A DNA stretch of 52,174 nt from Chara braunii. Its lineage: Eukaryota; Streptophyta; Charophyceae; Charales; Characeae. Of the stretch, positions 1 to 11,549 are shown one piece after another. The first letter of the stretch is position 1. Every line of letters starts with the position of its first letter. A program made the translations under genes and the position numbers. The DNA lies in contig BFEA01000041.1 in NCBI GenBank assembly GCA_003427395.1, positions 2,545,790 to 2,597,963 of the forward strand, read 5' to 3'. Below the pieces are notes generated by a model, which had not been told where the DNA came from, made no database searches, and saw nothing but the letters and a program-made list of their open reading frames with translations.

Positions 1-54
<54 letters not shown>

Positions 55-61
55 AGACACG

Positions 62-108
<47 letters not shown>
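1..108. repeat. (CA)n microsatellite, interrupted
   Basis: A CA dinucleotide run fills bases 1-49. A short non-repeat stretch of about 14 bases follows, then a second AC run to base 108. The left end is cut by the window edge. Simple-sequence repeat; no coding signal. Confidence 0.98.
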
Positions 109-111
<3 letters not shown>

Positions 112-368
112 TGTCCGCGGGCCCGCGCAGGTTGTGTGCTTTCACACCCTGCCCTGCACCGCCCTTACCGCATTGGGTCGCCCCTTTTCCTTTGCCCACG
201 GCCTCCACGAACCTCCACGGCCGCATTCCGCGCGCCGCGGTCTGTGCTGCCGCCGCGAAACGGTGCGCACGCTTCCGTCCTCCAAATCCCGCAACCCCCT
301 GCCCGCATTTTCGCTGGAGTGTCACGCCGTTTGGAACGCTCGGCCTCCACGCCGGTTTTTGCTGGGCA

Positions 369-461
369 TTTGCGGTCCCGCTGCCCAATTCCGGCCTCCT
401 CCTAGTGCCCCTCAAAATTTGCGGTCCCACTGGCCGATTCCGGCCTCCTCCAAGTGCCGCC
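369..461. repeat. Two-copy GC-rich tandem repeat, ~49 bp unit
   Basis: Bases 369-413 and 418-461 are near copies, both containing TTTGCGGTCCC followed by ATTCCGGCCTCCTCC. They lie in a GC-rich segment (109-500) where several overlapping frames are open in all directions, as expected for GC-rich noncoding DNA. I see no gene in 109-500. Confidence 0.7.
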
Positions 462-504
462 CGCCTCCCACGGTTTCTGCTTGGCCCGCGACCGACCGTG
501 TCGT

Positions 505-1465
505 CGGGCCCTTTGTATCTTTTAGTGGTATAGAGAAAAAACAGGCCATTGTTGAACCACATGGAGTATGAGTCAAAGTGAGCTCTCTGCTGGCGCCAAA
601 ACTGCCACTCATGTTGAATCATTTGTTTAAAATGTTGGTCTTTGAGAAGTGAGGTGTTTAGCTTTAAAAAAATGGGTCCTTGATCCAGTCTTTTTCTCAT
701 AGTGAGTATTATCCCACATGTTTTATGATCCAGGCCAGGGTGTGGGCTACATGGGAGGATGGCAGCCCATCAAATAGCGCCTTCTAAATCATTTGAGAGT
801 AGTATGAGGTCAATTCGCGATTTGGACAGCCTAGTCGGATCGTTGTCCCTTACACAGGAGAAAGTCCAGTCTGCGGGGTGCAGGCGGAGGAAGGTGTCGA
901 AGCCCGCGATGTTTTCACACAGATCAACAATCGTTTGCTCGTCTTCCTCTGCTGCAAAAGAGGGGGACCCCTGAAGGTTCTATCTGTCGTGTCTTCTCTC
1001 TGGGGCGACATTAAAATCCTCCGCAATGATCAATGGGATGCCATCCGGTACGCGTGCCCCTAGGTTGCCTAAAAAGACTCTTCTTTCACCAACTGTGTTA
1101 GGGGAATAGATGCATAAGATGCATAGCAGTTCTAGCTCCAGCATCTCCAGTACTGACACCCACCGTCCTTCTTCCTCGTCCACCACCCTATGACCATCTC
1201 AAATCTGGAGTCGAGAGGTATCCAAATCGCCACCCCCGCTGATCCGGGTTGGGGGGCATGGGTCGTTACCGCCAAATGGGGCCAGACCTTCTTGTGAGCT
1301 CTATTATGTTCTGGTTTATCCTGGAGGTGGGTCTCCTGCATGCATATCACATTTGGTCATTGTCTCCCTCCCACCCCTCTAAGTTGATCCCAAATGGCCT
1401 AACATTTTAAATTTATGGATTGTTGGTTGCCAGACCGTTTACGTTGATAGAACGGAGATCCAAGT
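505..1465 (-). pseudogene. LINE endonuclease (EEP/AP-endonuclease-like) domain, broken
   Basis: Minus-strand relic of the N-terminal endonuclease of a LINE ORF2, which in this family nicks target DNA to prime reverse transcription. It opens with LRSINVNGL near 1460. It continues with MQETHL (catalytic Glu region, about 1335), YSPNTVGERR, an EDFN motif near 1020, SRIDLILLSNDL near 800 and a terminal LDHKTCGII near 740 (Asp-His pair). The post-endonuclease stretch FLKLNTSLLKDQHF near 650 matches the same position in the LINE at 47.5 kb. There is a frameshift near 1160 and stops near 981 and 775. No reverse transcriptase follows; the copy ends around 505. Same family as the LINE at 44-49 kb, judged by shared order and motifs. 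Confidence 0.8.
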
Positions 1466-2330
1466 CTGTTGTCCTGACAAAATGTTTCCAGGCCGGATTT
1501 CTACAGTATAGTGTTTCCAGGTCAATCATCTATGCTGGATGGGGGGGTTTATTCATAGGGTGTGCTATTTTTTGGTGTCTCATGTATCTAGCAGCAGGAC
1601 TTTCTTCCGCAAGATTCTACACAAATATTTGCACACGCCGTCTTCAGACCAGTAATCACTGGTTTTAACCTTTGCACACTGTAAATCGAGCAGCGCATTG
1701 TGACTAAACCAATGCAGATTGGCGGTTTTATTGGGCTCGAACAACAAGTACTGGTCATTCCTGGCCATCAGCAGGTCGCTACCCGCGAATCTCATTCCGG
1801 TCCTTGCCCCGGGTGCGTAGTGTCTGGGCACAAAGGCTAGCATCTCGTTCGCGAAGACTTTGTCCTTTTCCATTAAATCCGTAATGTGGGCCGGGAAGTC
1901 CCACCCTTGCAGTGTCACCCCGCCATGCTCCCCCATAGCCCAATCTCCCATTTCCCGTTTGTTTTTCTCATGGGGATTACTACTACGTCGTCCGTAATGG
2001 TGAGGGGCAGCTCGAAGAGACCTCGTTCCACGAGTTGACGCAGCTTGAGACGCCTTGAAGTCATCCCTTCCTCTCCGTCCTCCCCTTGTGTAGCAGCCTG
2101 TGTACCATTTGCGGGGGCGGGGGGGTGGCATGAGTGCTCTTGATCGGGGGCGGGTGGAGGGCGAAATCGGCTACGGACGATGGCCAGGATTCTTTGGAAG
2201 CTCTTTGCCCATGTCAAATGGGTTGGGGGATCGTTTGTCAGCGCAACTCTGAGGGTCGGGTTGTTATTTAAGAGTGTGACCAGTTCCACGTAGGACGCGT
2301 CCCAGTATTCCTCCCCTCCCATCATGCCCT
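1466..2330 (-). pseudogene. LINE ORF1-like protein, broken
   Basis: Minus-strand coding relic directly upstream of the endonuclease at 505-1465. Two overlapping frames (2325-1915 and 2131-1580) are joined by a frameshift near 1920. Conserved blocks include EEYWDASYVELVTLLNNNP, LRQLVERGLFELPL, MRKTNGKWEIGL and GGVTLQGWDF. The same blocks occur in order at 41.7-42.3 kb and 50.97-51.9 kb. ORF1 proteins of LINEs bind element RNA; that role here is inferred from position only. A further open stretch (2717-2370, minus) with NLHLYPENGQWKLFACPGLR may be its upstream part, but I have no second copy to confirm that. Confidence 0.65.
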
Positions 2331-2794
2331 CCTTAGTGGACTCGGAACGTAAATATTGAGCTTAGTTTCAGCCATCCCGTAGTACAATACATAGATAATT
2401 TCGCCGGTTCAACTCTGTCCCCGTAAATTTGTCGTGGTATGTCCTTAATTTGTGCATTCCGGTACGGTACCAACTTGGATCCACCTCAGTCCTGGGCATG
2501 CAAATAATTTCCACTGTCCGTTTTCCGGGTATAGGTGTAAGTTGGCATCGGGACATGGTATAACCGGTATTCCCATCTTTAAGTGGGGTACAGATGCATT
2601 TTTCCCTTCACAGCTATGGAAGGCTAATGTAGGGGTTCCCAACTGCCCTCGTGCCAAGGTATGTCGTCGCTCACGACATGCACATGAGACAAAAATTATG
2701 GCGGTGCATATTTCCATGTTATAGTGGAAATTATGGCCTTATTTTGCACAATGTCATTTAGTGAGTGGTGGAATGAGGCGAAACACGGACCCTG

Positions 2795-3025
2795 TACGAA
2801 GTAGTGCTAGGTACTTGTTTCGAATAGGTCTGTTTCGTGGTTGGTCTATTTCATGAGCTGAGTTGTTTCTGAATCTGATGTGCCTGATGTGCAGTGCGGA
2901 CCTTTGCTTTTTCCCATGCAGACCCTGTACGAAGTGGTGCTAGGTACCTGGTTCGAATAGGCTTGTTTGGCTACAGTTTCTTTGGGATCGATCTGTTGAC
3001 TTCGAGCGTGGTTTCTTTTTGGCAG
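2795..3025 (+). repeat. Left terminal direct repeat (pLTR-like)
   Basis: Closely matches 14690-14932 in the same orientation. Both contain GACCCTGTACGAAGT-type starts and GATGTGCCTGATGTGCAGTGC, and both end in TTTTGGCAG. Internally the repeat holds about 1.8 copies of a 123-bp subunit (starts near 2798 and 2920). After the shared end at 3025 the flanking sequences diverge, which marks a boundary. Confidence 0.7.
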
Positions 3026-3690
3026 TAGTGGGCCTATTTGGTCGTATGTCTTTTGGGCTTGTAGAGTGTGTGATCGAATCCCTTTTAGTAAATCCCTTGT
3101 TTTTGGTGGTAGATGCTGGTTGTGTGGTTCTAGCATAGTCTCGAAACTTTGTGGATGGTCTTCTTTGCTTAGTATTATGCGGAGGCAGTTGGACCATTGG
3201 ATGATGCTTGCTTATATGTACGGCTCCCGACTCTAGCTATTCTTCGTGCGCATGATATATAAGCTATAGTTGTGGATCTATTCGATACCCTCCGCGATTG
3301 AAGACCCCTGACAAGTGTCGGTGGCGGCCGACCGAAACTAGTCGGGTCACTCCGCCTGGATTCATTGTTATATTTTTAATTGTCGCGCTCGGGACTTAAG
3401 TTTTTCACCACTTCGTACCAGCTTTCCTTTCTCCTTCCTTTTCTCCCTTTACCTCTTCTTCTCCCTATTCTCTCTTGGCCTTCTCGTTGACTTTCACTCG
3501 CTGTCTTTTATTCCTTCTTTCTTCGTTAATTTCTATGTTGTTTGGGATTGTCGTGCATATTACTTATGTTTGTTGATGCTCTAGTTGGTTGGCACACACT
3601 ATACTACACTTTGTTACTCGGAGTAACCACCGTAGGAGTCGTACTACTGGTTGAGTGGCTTCGCTGAAACTTTGTTGACTATAGTATTGC
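3026..3690 (+). promoter_or_regulatory. 5' leader of the PLE-like element; TATA-like site and hairpin
   Basis: Noncoding leader between the left terminal repeat and ORF1. GATATATAAGC near 3253 is a TATA-like site. At 3303-3348 the flanks GACCC and GGGTC can pair around an inner perfect hairpin (GTCGG at 3317-3321, CCGAC at 3328-3332), followed by CGAAAC. A pyrimidine-rich stretch runs 3410-3490. Promoter function is inference. The hairpin recalls a hammerhead core but lacks a proper CUGANGA box. Confidence 0.35.
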
Positions 3691-3691
3691 C

Positions 3692-5119
3692 ATGGCTAAC
3701 CTACCAACTGGCAGCATACATACGTGCTATAACTGCGGGGATCCCAACCACTTTGCTCGATGGTGCCCCCATCGCTAGAATCATGGTGTTTCTGATGTAG
3801 CTCGTACTCAGAATCCTCCTTTACTTGCCCTGCCTGTACCAACCTCTTCTACTCAAAATCTCCCACCCCCTCCCCCTCTTCCTCCGCTTCCACCCTCACA
3901 GTCGTCGACGGTCTCTGTACCTGCGCAGACTGGCACGACGGCTATGAACGGTCAACACGCCAAAGAGAGCGGATGGTTTCATAGGAATCTGCGGGTTGCT
4001 GCCCTGGATGAGACGATAGGACAACTGAAGAATTGGTATGATGCAGAAATGGCGAAGATATTGGCCAAACGACAGGAAGAGGAACGGCTTCGCTAGCAGC
4101 GTGAGGAAGAGGAACGCAGACTTAAGGAGAAACAAGACAAAGAAAATTTCCAGAAGGAACTTAGTGATGAGTGGAATGCTAAATTCGAATCGGTGTGTGG
4201 TGCTCTTCGATCTACGAATTCTCAATCTAGTGATGGGGAGTTGGAAGCCCTGAAGAAGCAGGTGGAAGAGCTGAAGATTAGCCAGCCGCATGGGAATGGT
4301 GCCTCCACCAGCAATCCGAATATGGGGAACGATGCTCTGCTGGCTCTAGTGTTGCAGGAGCATGAGGATATGAAGTCTCGTCAAGAGGATGCGTCGGGGG
4401 CTTGTAAGCGTGTTGAACTATTGGAAGTTGAACTGCGCACCATGAAGCAATCGCGTGAAGCAGCATTGCAAGAGGTTGAAACATGAAAACGTGAAGCTTT
4501 CAGGTCGGGGAATAAGCACAGTAGGATGGCGACTTCACTTTCTTCTAGCCCGTTGGCACCTCCGGCAGCTACCCCTGCTCCTGGTAGAGAACGACCTGCG
4601 GCTGATGTGAGTCAACATCGACCATTGCATAATCTAGAGGTTGAGGCGCTGAAAGGATTCAGACTGCAGGAATTGAACTGGCGACACGAAGCGGAGCAGG
4701 CGAACGAGAGATTGAAGGACCAACAGCGGGAGGTTGAGCGTGAGAACTTGCGATCGACGGAGGAGTTGGTCAAGCGAGGTGCAGAGAAACGCACGCCACA
4801 CTCCAGCTTCCGTGAGCGGTTGGATGAGGTTGGGGGTGCAGTAGGTGGGTCTGGCTCGAAAACGATCAGGAATAAGAAGAAACCCGCTAGAAGCAATGAC
4901 GATGGTAAGGAAAATGATCGTGACTCTTTTGTAAGGGAGGCACGTAAGGAATTTCGTGATCTCAAGAAAGACGATGTTATGGAAATCTGCATGAAGGAAG
5001 GGATAAAATATACAACTTTGACAGAGACTGTTGTTGGGATTATCCGAGTCATGAGGAGGGCCGACCGTGCGTTTGGTAAGAAACCCGTGATACAGTACGT
5101 ATCGGTGGACCGCATTTGA
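3692..5119 (+). pseudogene. PLE-like ORF1: CCHC zinc knuckle plus coiled coil, three in-frame stops
   Basis: A single reading frame of about 475 codons with ATG at 3692 and a normal end at 5119. Residues 12-25 form a retroviral-type zinc knuckle, CYNCGDPNHFARWC (Cys-x2-Cys-x4-His-x4-Cys), which binds nucleic acid in this family. A Pro-rich linker follows (codons 55-70). Two long Glu/Arg/Lys/Gln-rich stretches (about 4040-4490 and 4640-4960) look like coiled coils, and a Lys-rich C-terminal part follows. In-frame stops sit at 3776 (TAG), 4094 (TAG) and 4484 (TGA). The frame is otherwise unshifted, so this is a lightly damaged protein rather than chance ORFs. The protein probably packages element RNA with the downstream RT. 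Confidence 0.7.
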
Positions 5120-5269
5120 TGTTAACTGGAAAGTCGTCAAACGGTGCTACGGTACGTCGATTATTTCTTGTTGGTTTGGTACTGATCTGTCGTGGCGTTC
5201 CCGAGGTTGGGTTAACAATGGTGTTGTTTTGAGATTTCTGACGATTGTCCCTTCTACAGTAGATCATTA

Positions 5270-6319
5270 GCTCTGAAACCTGGCCTTGCTGGTTTCCTGA
5301 GTTCCCCGTCTTCAAAGAAGATCCTGCATGCATGGGATTTTGGTAAACTTGTGTATGCTTACTCTGTCGTTCGGTGTTTTCAAGAGAAGAGGACACGTTG
5401 CAGATTGAGGACTATCTTGTCTCGTGTGGCGCGTGTGCGGTTTGACATTCCGATACGTCAATTTCTGGTCATTCGTATTACCAATGACCATCGATACTGC
5501 AGAGCGCAGATTCGTGGGTTGTGCAAGCGATTGGTTGGGCAGTTGTTCAATGAACAGTCATGGAGAGACATGGTACTGCCGCACGGCATATGCGTGTTGT
5601 GTTTTGCCGGATCGTCCTGTTGGAGACTTGGTTCATAATTTTCGCGTCGGTGTTAGATCGAATGTTTTTTACTGCAACTGCGGGGATGCCGACGAAAGTT
5701 TCCCCCGTTAAAATGGCTATATTGTTTTCCGTTTCTCCACACGTGATGATTTTCTCTCCTGCATGCTTAACTCTAGGAACGCTCTTTCTCCTTTTGTTGC
5801 TCATCCGATCTCCAGTATGAAGAGGCAAATTCTAAAATCTTTCCAATCTGCCGAATTTCTTCCATCTTTGGACTCTCGGACCCTCCACTCTGACTTGCTG
5901 GCTCCTTGTCTTCTTCGGACTACTGCTACTCCAACCAATTCACTATGATTGGTGATGCGTGTTCTGTTGATGATGTTCGTCCTGTTTTGGGCAGATTGAA
6001 GGGTCTGATCTGCTCACCTTTGGATCACAACCCTGGTGATACCTTGGCATATTGTCCTGTCGTGTATGGAGAGGGCATGAGTAAACTCTTCCTGGATAAT
6101 CTTTTTTTCGTGGAGATGTCTGACTCCAAGGAGAGTATTTTGGGTCAGTGTAAACGACTTTATGTCGATCTTGGGTTCTTGAGGATTGGTGGTTGGAAGA
6201 AGGACGCGGCTCTCGATTGTGTTTACTGCTTGACAAAACACAAGGATATCTCCCGTTGGAGACCTATCTGCCCCTCGCACTTTGAAGACTCTGTGTTGGG
6301 TGCCCAGCGGGTTGCACGC
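5270..6319 (+). pseudogene. PLE-like RT, N-terminal half (interrupted)
   Basis: Coding relic that switches frame twice: one frame about 5270-5600, the next about 5600-5900, and back to the first from 5906 to 6319. There is a TAA at 5709. Visible blocks are VRFDIPIRQFLVIRI, LVHNFRVGVRSNVFYCNCG (a Cys-x-Cys cluster), VFRFSTRDDFLSCM, LKGLICSPLDHNPGDTL and KDISRWRPICPSHFE. The last resembles the RT fingers motif with R-PI. The frame stops abruptly after GAQRVAR at 6319, where foreign DNA starts. The continuation is at 13504. No GIY-YIG or other nuclease motif is recognisable in this half. Confidence 0.6.
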
Positions 6320-6796
6320 TGTCGTGCGCATCGGTCCGGCACCACACGAGGCAGCGCGGGACCCTCTCAGCCGTGTCACACAGGAATTGGTCTAAATCCT
6401 CGTTGTCGCGAATATACATGGAGTTTCCACAAAGCCGCTCCGGTCGAGTGCTCCAGCCATACCTCTCGCGAGCCCCTACGACAGAATAGGGCCTATACGA
6501 GGCACAACTTACCTCCACCTTACGGGAGCTGTCACCTCCCTTCGGTGGGCGTATCCCCGTCGAGCTACCAGTCTACAGTACGAAAGCTAATCAGTTGCAA
6601 TCGCAGAGGTGGACCAGCAGAGGGCGTTTCTCGTTCGCTATAGCATAAGGGGCACGCGCGGTAATACGCCTCTATCAGACCCGCACGCGAACCGACATCT
6701 TGGGGGGCTGAGGTCCCAATCGCGACTCGTCGTCGGTCGACTAGGACGCATCCCACACACCACGTGCACACCACTTTACGAACACAAAAATAAAAC

Positions 6797-6815
6797 GCAC
6801 ACACACACACACACA
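6797..6815. repeat. (AC)n microsatellite
   Basis: A short ACACAC run inside the 6320-13499 insertion. The surrounding 6320-7300 is unique-looking noncoding sequence rich in CG dinucleotides. No gene seen. Confidence 0.9.
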
Positions 6816-8074
6816 TACGAAACGACACAACATAAACAACGCGACAACACTCCTAGCCCCTCGGTAGCCAACCCATAACTTTCAAATGCGGGATATCGAA
6901 TAGGCGTCGCGCGAGAGACTTAGTATAAAACCGCGCAGACGCAGGGCTAACTCATATCGACTTGCAATGCAAGCGTACGCAAGCGGTCGCAATGATGGCG
7001 TACTATGTAGTACCCATACTCATGCGGTCCTCGTTAATCTCGAGGGTCGCATCCGTCACTCAAGTGTCGGCTGACACGCGCCTTGAGGGTAAATCTCTCG
7101 ACGCTGGACAACCGCCATGCGCGGTTGAAGACCACACACCCTCTTCTGCACTTTGTGCACAGTGGGTGGTACATACCTGTGGTGGCAGTCGTTTCCGGCG
7201 ACCCTGGGGATGAGTCTCACTCCAGGCCAGGGCGAAAGTCGAGGGGTTTGACTTTGACGGCTGCCACAGACTACAACGTCCAACCATACAACTCTAAAAA
7301 GCAAAGGTAAAATGAGAATCTTCATTTTCTCTCAAGACATAACCTGGTTAACCCTTATGCACAATTACAGTAGGCCTCTCAAATACCCAAGGCACTTATA
7401 AATATATGAGGGTTAATTATATAGGACGATCACTTCTCACAGTCACAGTGAGGCTCCTCTCAACCATATATGCATGTAATCGCAGGCAATCACATCCAGA
7501 GTCCGATCCACAAATGCACCTGCAGTCACATCAAAGATTCGATCAAAAGTTCACGCACTACACGGGGTCAACTTCAACCATTCCTTGCACTCATACTCCT
7601 TGCTTTAGCCATACAAACCTCACTCTTGTACAACTCCCCAAATTAAGTACTCAGTACTTTAATTAAATGGCCATTCAATAAAGTCCGGGTGAAAACACAA
7701 TGAAACAATTCAAACCACAGGGCTAAAGCCTTTAGGTTGAGTGACAAGAGTGGATTGGAATTGAATCGTAAACCGACGAATCGGCAACCGACCTGTTATC
7801 AGTGATAACAAAAGATGATCCTCAAGGGATCAAGCTGAATTTAGTCCCGAACTTGAATAAAACGATCAAGGGGACCTGTAACACATGACAGGTCAACGCC
7901 GCAAGCTAAGCCTTTAAGTCCATGGAGAACAATCTCCATATCATGATCTTACCCAAATCGTCCTAGTTAACTATGTCTAAGCCTACCTCTAAGCAATATG
8001 GCAAAATCTCCCCCATTCAGAGTGGACTATCAAAATCGTCACTTGTCAAAGTATAATCGATCCCCTTTAAACTA

Positions 8075-8650
8075 AAAAACTTTCGGCAGCGCTTCCCGTA
8101 GGAAAAATATCTTTCCAGAATTTATATAAGTCCAAATATGAAAGCAGAAATAAACTTTAGTTCTGGAAAGTCCAATTTTGTCCAACTCCCTGAATTAATA
8201 GAAATTTGGGCAGCACTCCCTTTAGAAAGGGAGACTTCCCAGATTTATACTAAGTCAGATATGAACTCAGAAGATAACTTGGGTTCAATTTAGACAAGAT
8301 TTAACTAACTCGTTAGCTTTTGCAGAAATTTCGGCAGCACTCCCTCTAGAAAATTGTTATTCAAAAATTTATACAAGGCTTAATCCAGAATTTGAAAGTA
8401 ACTTTGACTTCTCAAAGTCCAATTTTGTCTAACTCCCTGAATTAGCAAAAAATTGGGCAGCACTCCCTTTAGAAAAAGGGACTTTCCAGATTTTTACTAG
8501 GTCAGATATAAAGAAAAAACAAGTTGCACTTTGACAAGTCAACAATTGACTAACTCCTTTGATTTGCAAAAATTTCGACAGCGCTTCCCGTAGAGAAAGT
8601 AGCTTGCTAAAATTTATACAAAGCCAAATATATAAAAAAAATGATCCCAA
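8075..8650. repeat. Tandem array, ~124-bp unit with CGGCAGC motif
   Basis: Five diverged copies. Each is marked by a core like TTCGGCAGCGCTTCCCGTAG or TTGGGCAGCACTCCCTTTAG at about 8082, 8207, 8330, 8452 and 8573. Each core is followed by CCAGATTTATA-like and AGTCCAATTTTGTC-like blocks. Odd and even copies alternate (CGGCAGCGC versus GGGCAGCAC), hinting at a ~245-bp higher-order unit. A related sentence, GAGTTCCGGCAGAGCTTCC, occurs once at 9440. Such arrays often sit in untranslated ends of plant retrotransposons; that link is inference. Confidence 0.8.
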
Positions 8651-8914
8651 AAAATGCGAGAATTGATCTAAGTAAAAAAAAACTTAGCTCAGAAAATGCA
8701 TTAATTGAAATTAACTCTTATGGCTCTAGCACGTGGCGAGCAATTAAAGCAACTACCTATCAACCTGAAACTTGAACTAAGTAGTGGCCTCACTAAGTCA
8801 CATACAAGCCAACCCACAAAGGTAAGTACTCTCACCAGCCCCAAGTCAACCTGAGCAAACAATAGTTCATGATCTCTCAATGATTTAACCCTTTATACCC
8901 AGCTTACATAAGGC

Positions 8915-9265
8915 ATAGGTCAGGCCGCCTGAACTTACAGAACGCACCCAACTTAGCCAGGCCTAGAGTCAGAATACCTAAACTTATAGAGCATTCTGAC
9001 TTGACCAAGTATACACAAACAGAGGACACAACTACTTTTCTCTTCTTTGGGCAGATGACTAGACCACTCTAGTCGCCCTGGACTGTTTAAAGTATCCAAG
9101 TTGTATATATTTATCTTCACCTTTGTTTTCTAGGGCTGCATATGATTGAACTAACTTAAGTTCAGTCTGCCCCAGTTTACCACCAATTTTATTCTTAGTT
9201 ATACTTTCTTCAAGTTGTGATACGACTATAGTCAGGCCACCTAAACTTATAGAACAGTCTGATTA
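8915..9265. repeat. Three dispersed copies of a ~32-bp motif
   Basis: GTCAGGCCGCCTGAACTTACAGAAC-type sequence recurs near 8915, 8969 and 9231 with a few substitutions. It lies in the AT-rich part of the 6320-13499 insertion. The rest of 7300-9400 is AT-rich noncoding sequence. Confidence 0.6.
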
Positions 9266-11546
9266 GGTCGTTCTTAGATAGGATAGTAATAAAGTATAGC
9301 CAAGTTTGTTCAGTCTGCTTCAAGTATATGATGAAGCATATCATATATTCAGTTGGGAAATACAGATAAGGGTTATAACTGGGCTTATAACAGGAAAGCA
9401 AAGATTACCTGTCAGTTCCCTGCCTCCAGAACTCCTCCCGAGTTCCGGCAGAGCTTCCGCAATCGGTGGGTGGACTTCCCACAGAGTCTTGATGCGGTCC
9501 TACGGGTTGCAATCCCACCTGCCGCCTTCCTCTCAGAACCAGACTAGACTTAGATTTAGAGAGGTAGAAGGAGAGGGTTCAGACTCTCGAGATACAGGAG
9601 AGGGACAAACTCAACCCTCAGGAGAGCGCCTTGTAACCTTCGTGCGCCTGAGGGCCCCGCAATGGTGACCAATGTACTAGCTTGATCAACCTTGAATCGG
9701 TTGTTGAAGCCGCACGTCTGACGACTCCCCAATTCGCAATAGTAGCCCCCGCTTTCCGAGCTCAGCCACCTCCCCAAGCTTGCCTTCCGTGGCACTACAG
9801 GCCGCAATTGTCAGCGATAACCGTTGTGGTATACGACAATACGCAGCGGTCAATGGAGTAGCCGCTTGTGCACAGTCCCAGCCGCCGTAGTAGCACACAA
9901 CGGCAATCCGCAGCAGACACCGGCGGTGCAGCGAGTACAGCAATGTAACGGCGATATAGCAACTTACCCAATCCTTCCCGCAACTGTACAGCCCCCGGTA
10001 GTAGCTGCTGCAGCAGCCCGTACTTGCAGTACACACAGTAGCCCCCAACAGGTATCGTAACCGCCTGCAATCACGTGGTAACTCTACTATTACCACTGTC
10101 ACCGACGGGATAACCAACGCGCGTGCTAGCAGGTGAGGCCCCAAGCTCAGGTACGTCTGATGGATGAACAGTACGACAGCCAACCAGCGAGGCACCAAAC
10201 GGCCACCGTGGCGCGGCCCCACCGCACACCAAGTGTATCACCCAGCAAGGAATCGCATGCACAAACGGGGTATAGGCAGCCGGGCGACGGCGGGGCTCAG
10301 TCGAGGACGTCTGCCCATCCAACGCAGAACAAGGCAACATACGGCCAACTCCCCCCTACCATCGAACTCCCCGGACTGTCGCCCCTCCACTCACCGAGCC
10401 AGGAGTCACTCCAGCAATATCCGCCCTCACCAGCAGGCAACACAGACAGCCTGGCCCGAGCAGCTCCCGACCCTATGTGCCTGACCCGTAACAGCGGTCA
10501 GGTTCGCCCCATCCTGCAGCGAGCCCAGGTAGCGCTGCTTTGCACGTCCAACGTCGACTTCACTGGGTGAGCTCGCCCTACAACCCTCAACACAGCAGAG
10601 GAAATCGGGATGAATCTTCCCCGGGACACGGACAGATTCGTTCCATGCCCATGTAATAGCCGACTACGCGCCAGGCGTAGCCTGTATTCGCCACAACACG
10701 AACTCTGCAATCCCCCCGGCTCACATCCTCCCCGCTACTTCCATCGTTCGGAGGAGCGTCGCACCGACCCGAAGGTAAGTCGCCAACCTCCGCAGCCACC
10801 GTTGATAGCCCGGGCAAAAGGGCGAATGGATATTTCGCCTAAATGTGGCCAGGTACATCCCCCCCCTTCGCGCGGCCTTTGATGCTCACACCGGCCGAGC
10901 CGTCGCCCAAATCAGAAAACTGGCACGGCCATTTGATCCGGATGGCCTTAAGATCCCCAATCAGACTCCTCGCCAAAATCGGTTACAGAACGAGCGAGGT
11001 ACATCGTTTTTCCATCCTCTTGTTTCGTCGTTTCCACCATCCCCCACCTCCGCGGATGCTCTTCTCTACTAACCTCCGAAACCACCAACTCATAGCTAAA
11101 ACTAACTGCAGATCTAGGTTCGCCTTGCGTCAAAACCCCCGAAACGCTTCCTACCCCTCCGAATCCGTCCACCAACGAGTGCACATCGCCTTCTCCCTCC
11201 TCTTTCATCCCTCTTCCGCCATAACTCCGCGCTCTAACTTTTTTCTACTACCTCTAATTTACTAACTTTTACCCAAAACTAACCTCACCACTGTACTCGC
11301 CCTGTGCCAAAACCCCAGTTTAGACTCTTTCCCCGCCCGTTTCTGCCATGGAACGAGCGGGTTTTATCCTCTCCTCCTCGCCATCTTTATTCCTTCTCCG
11401 GCCGAGTGCATCTGGCGCACTATAGCGTCCGGATTCATTCGTCTTTTCTCCCCCTGTTTTCCCACACCCCGCTGCTCGTGTCGCTCCTCGCCTTGCCCCA
11501 TCGTGTCTGCCCCCTGATGCTACGTAGCGCTGCTCTCACCACTGCC

Positions 11547-11549
<3 letters not shown>

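Noticed and set aside
3303-3348. Functional hammerhead ribozyme
   Set aside because: The CUGANGA box reads CTGACAA and the flanking stems do not give the standard three-way junction. Kept only as a low-certainty finding.
3692-5119. Possible stop-codon reassignment (TAG as Gln), as in some green algae
   Set aside because: Two in-frame TAGs could suggest it, but the LINE frames contain TAG, TGA and TAA stops together with frameshifts, and the stops fit single C-to-T changes. Decay explains all of it.
5270-6319. GIY-YIG endonuclease N-terminal to the RT
   Set aside because: No GIY or YIG pair with the expected Arg/Glu pattern could be read in any of the frames, even allowing for frameshifts.
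8075-8650. CRISPR array
   Set aside because: Units are ~124 bp, diverged, and lack short identical repeats with unique spacers; the genome is eukaryotic.
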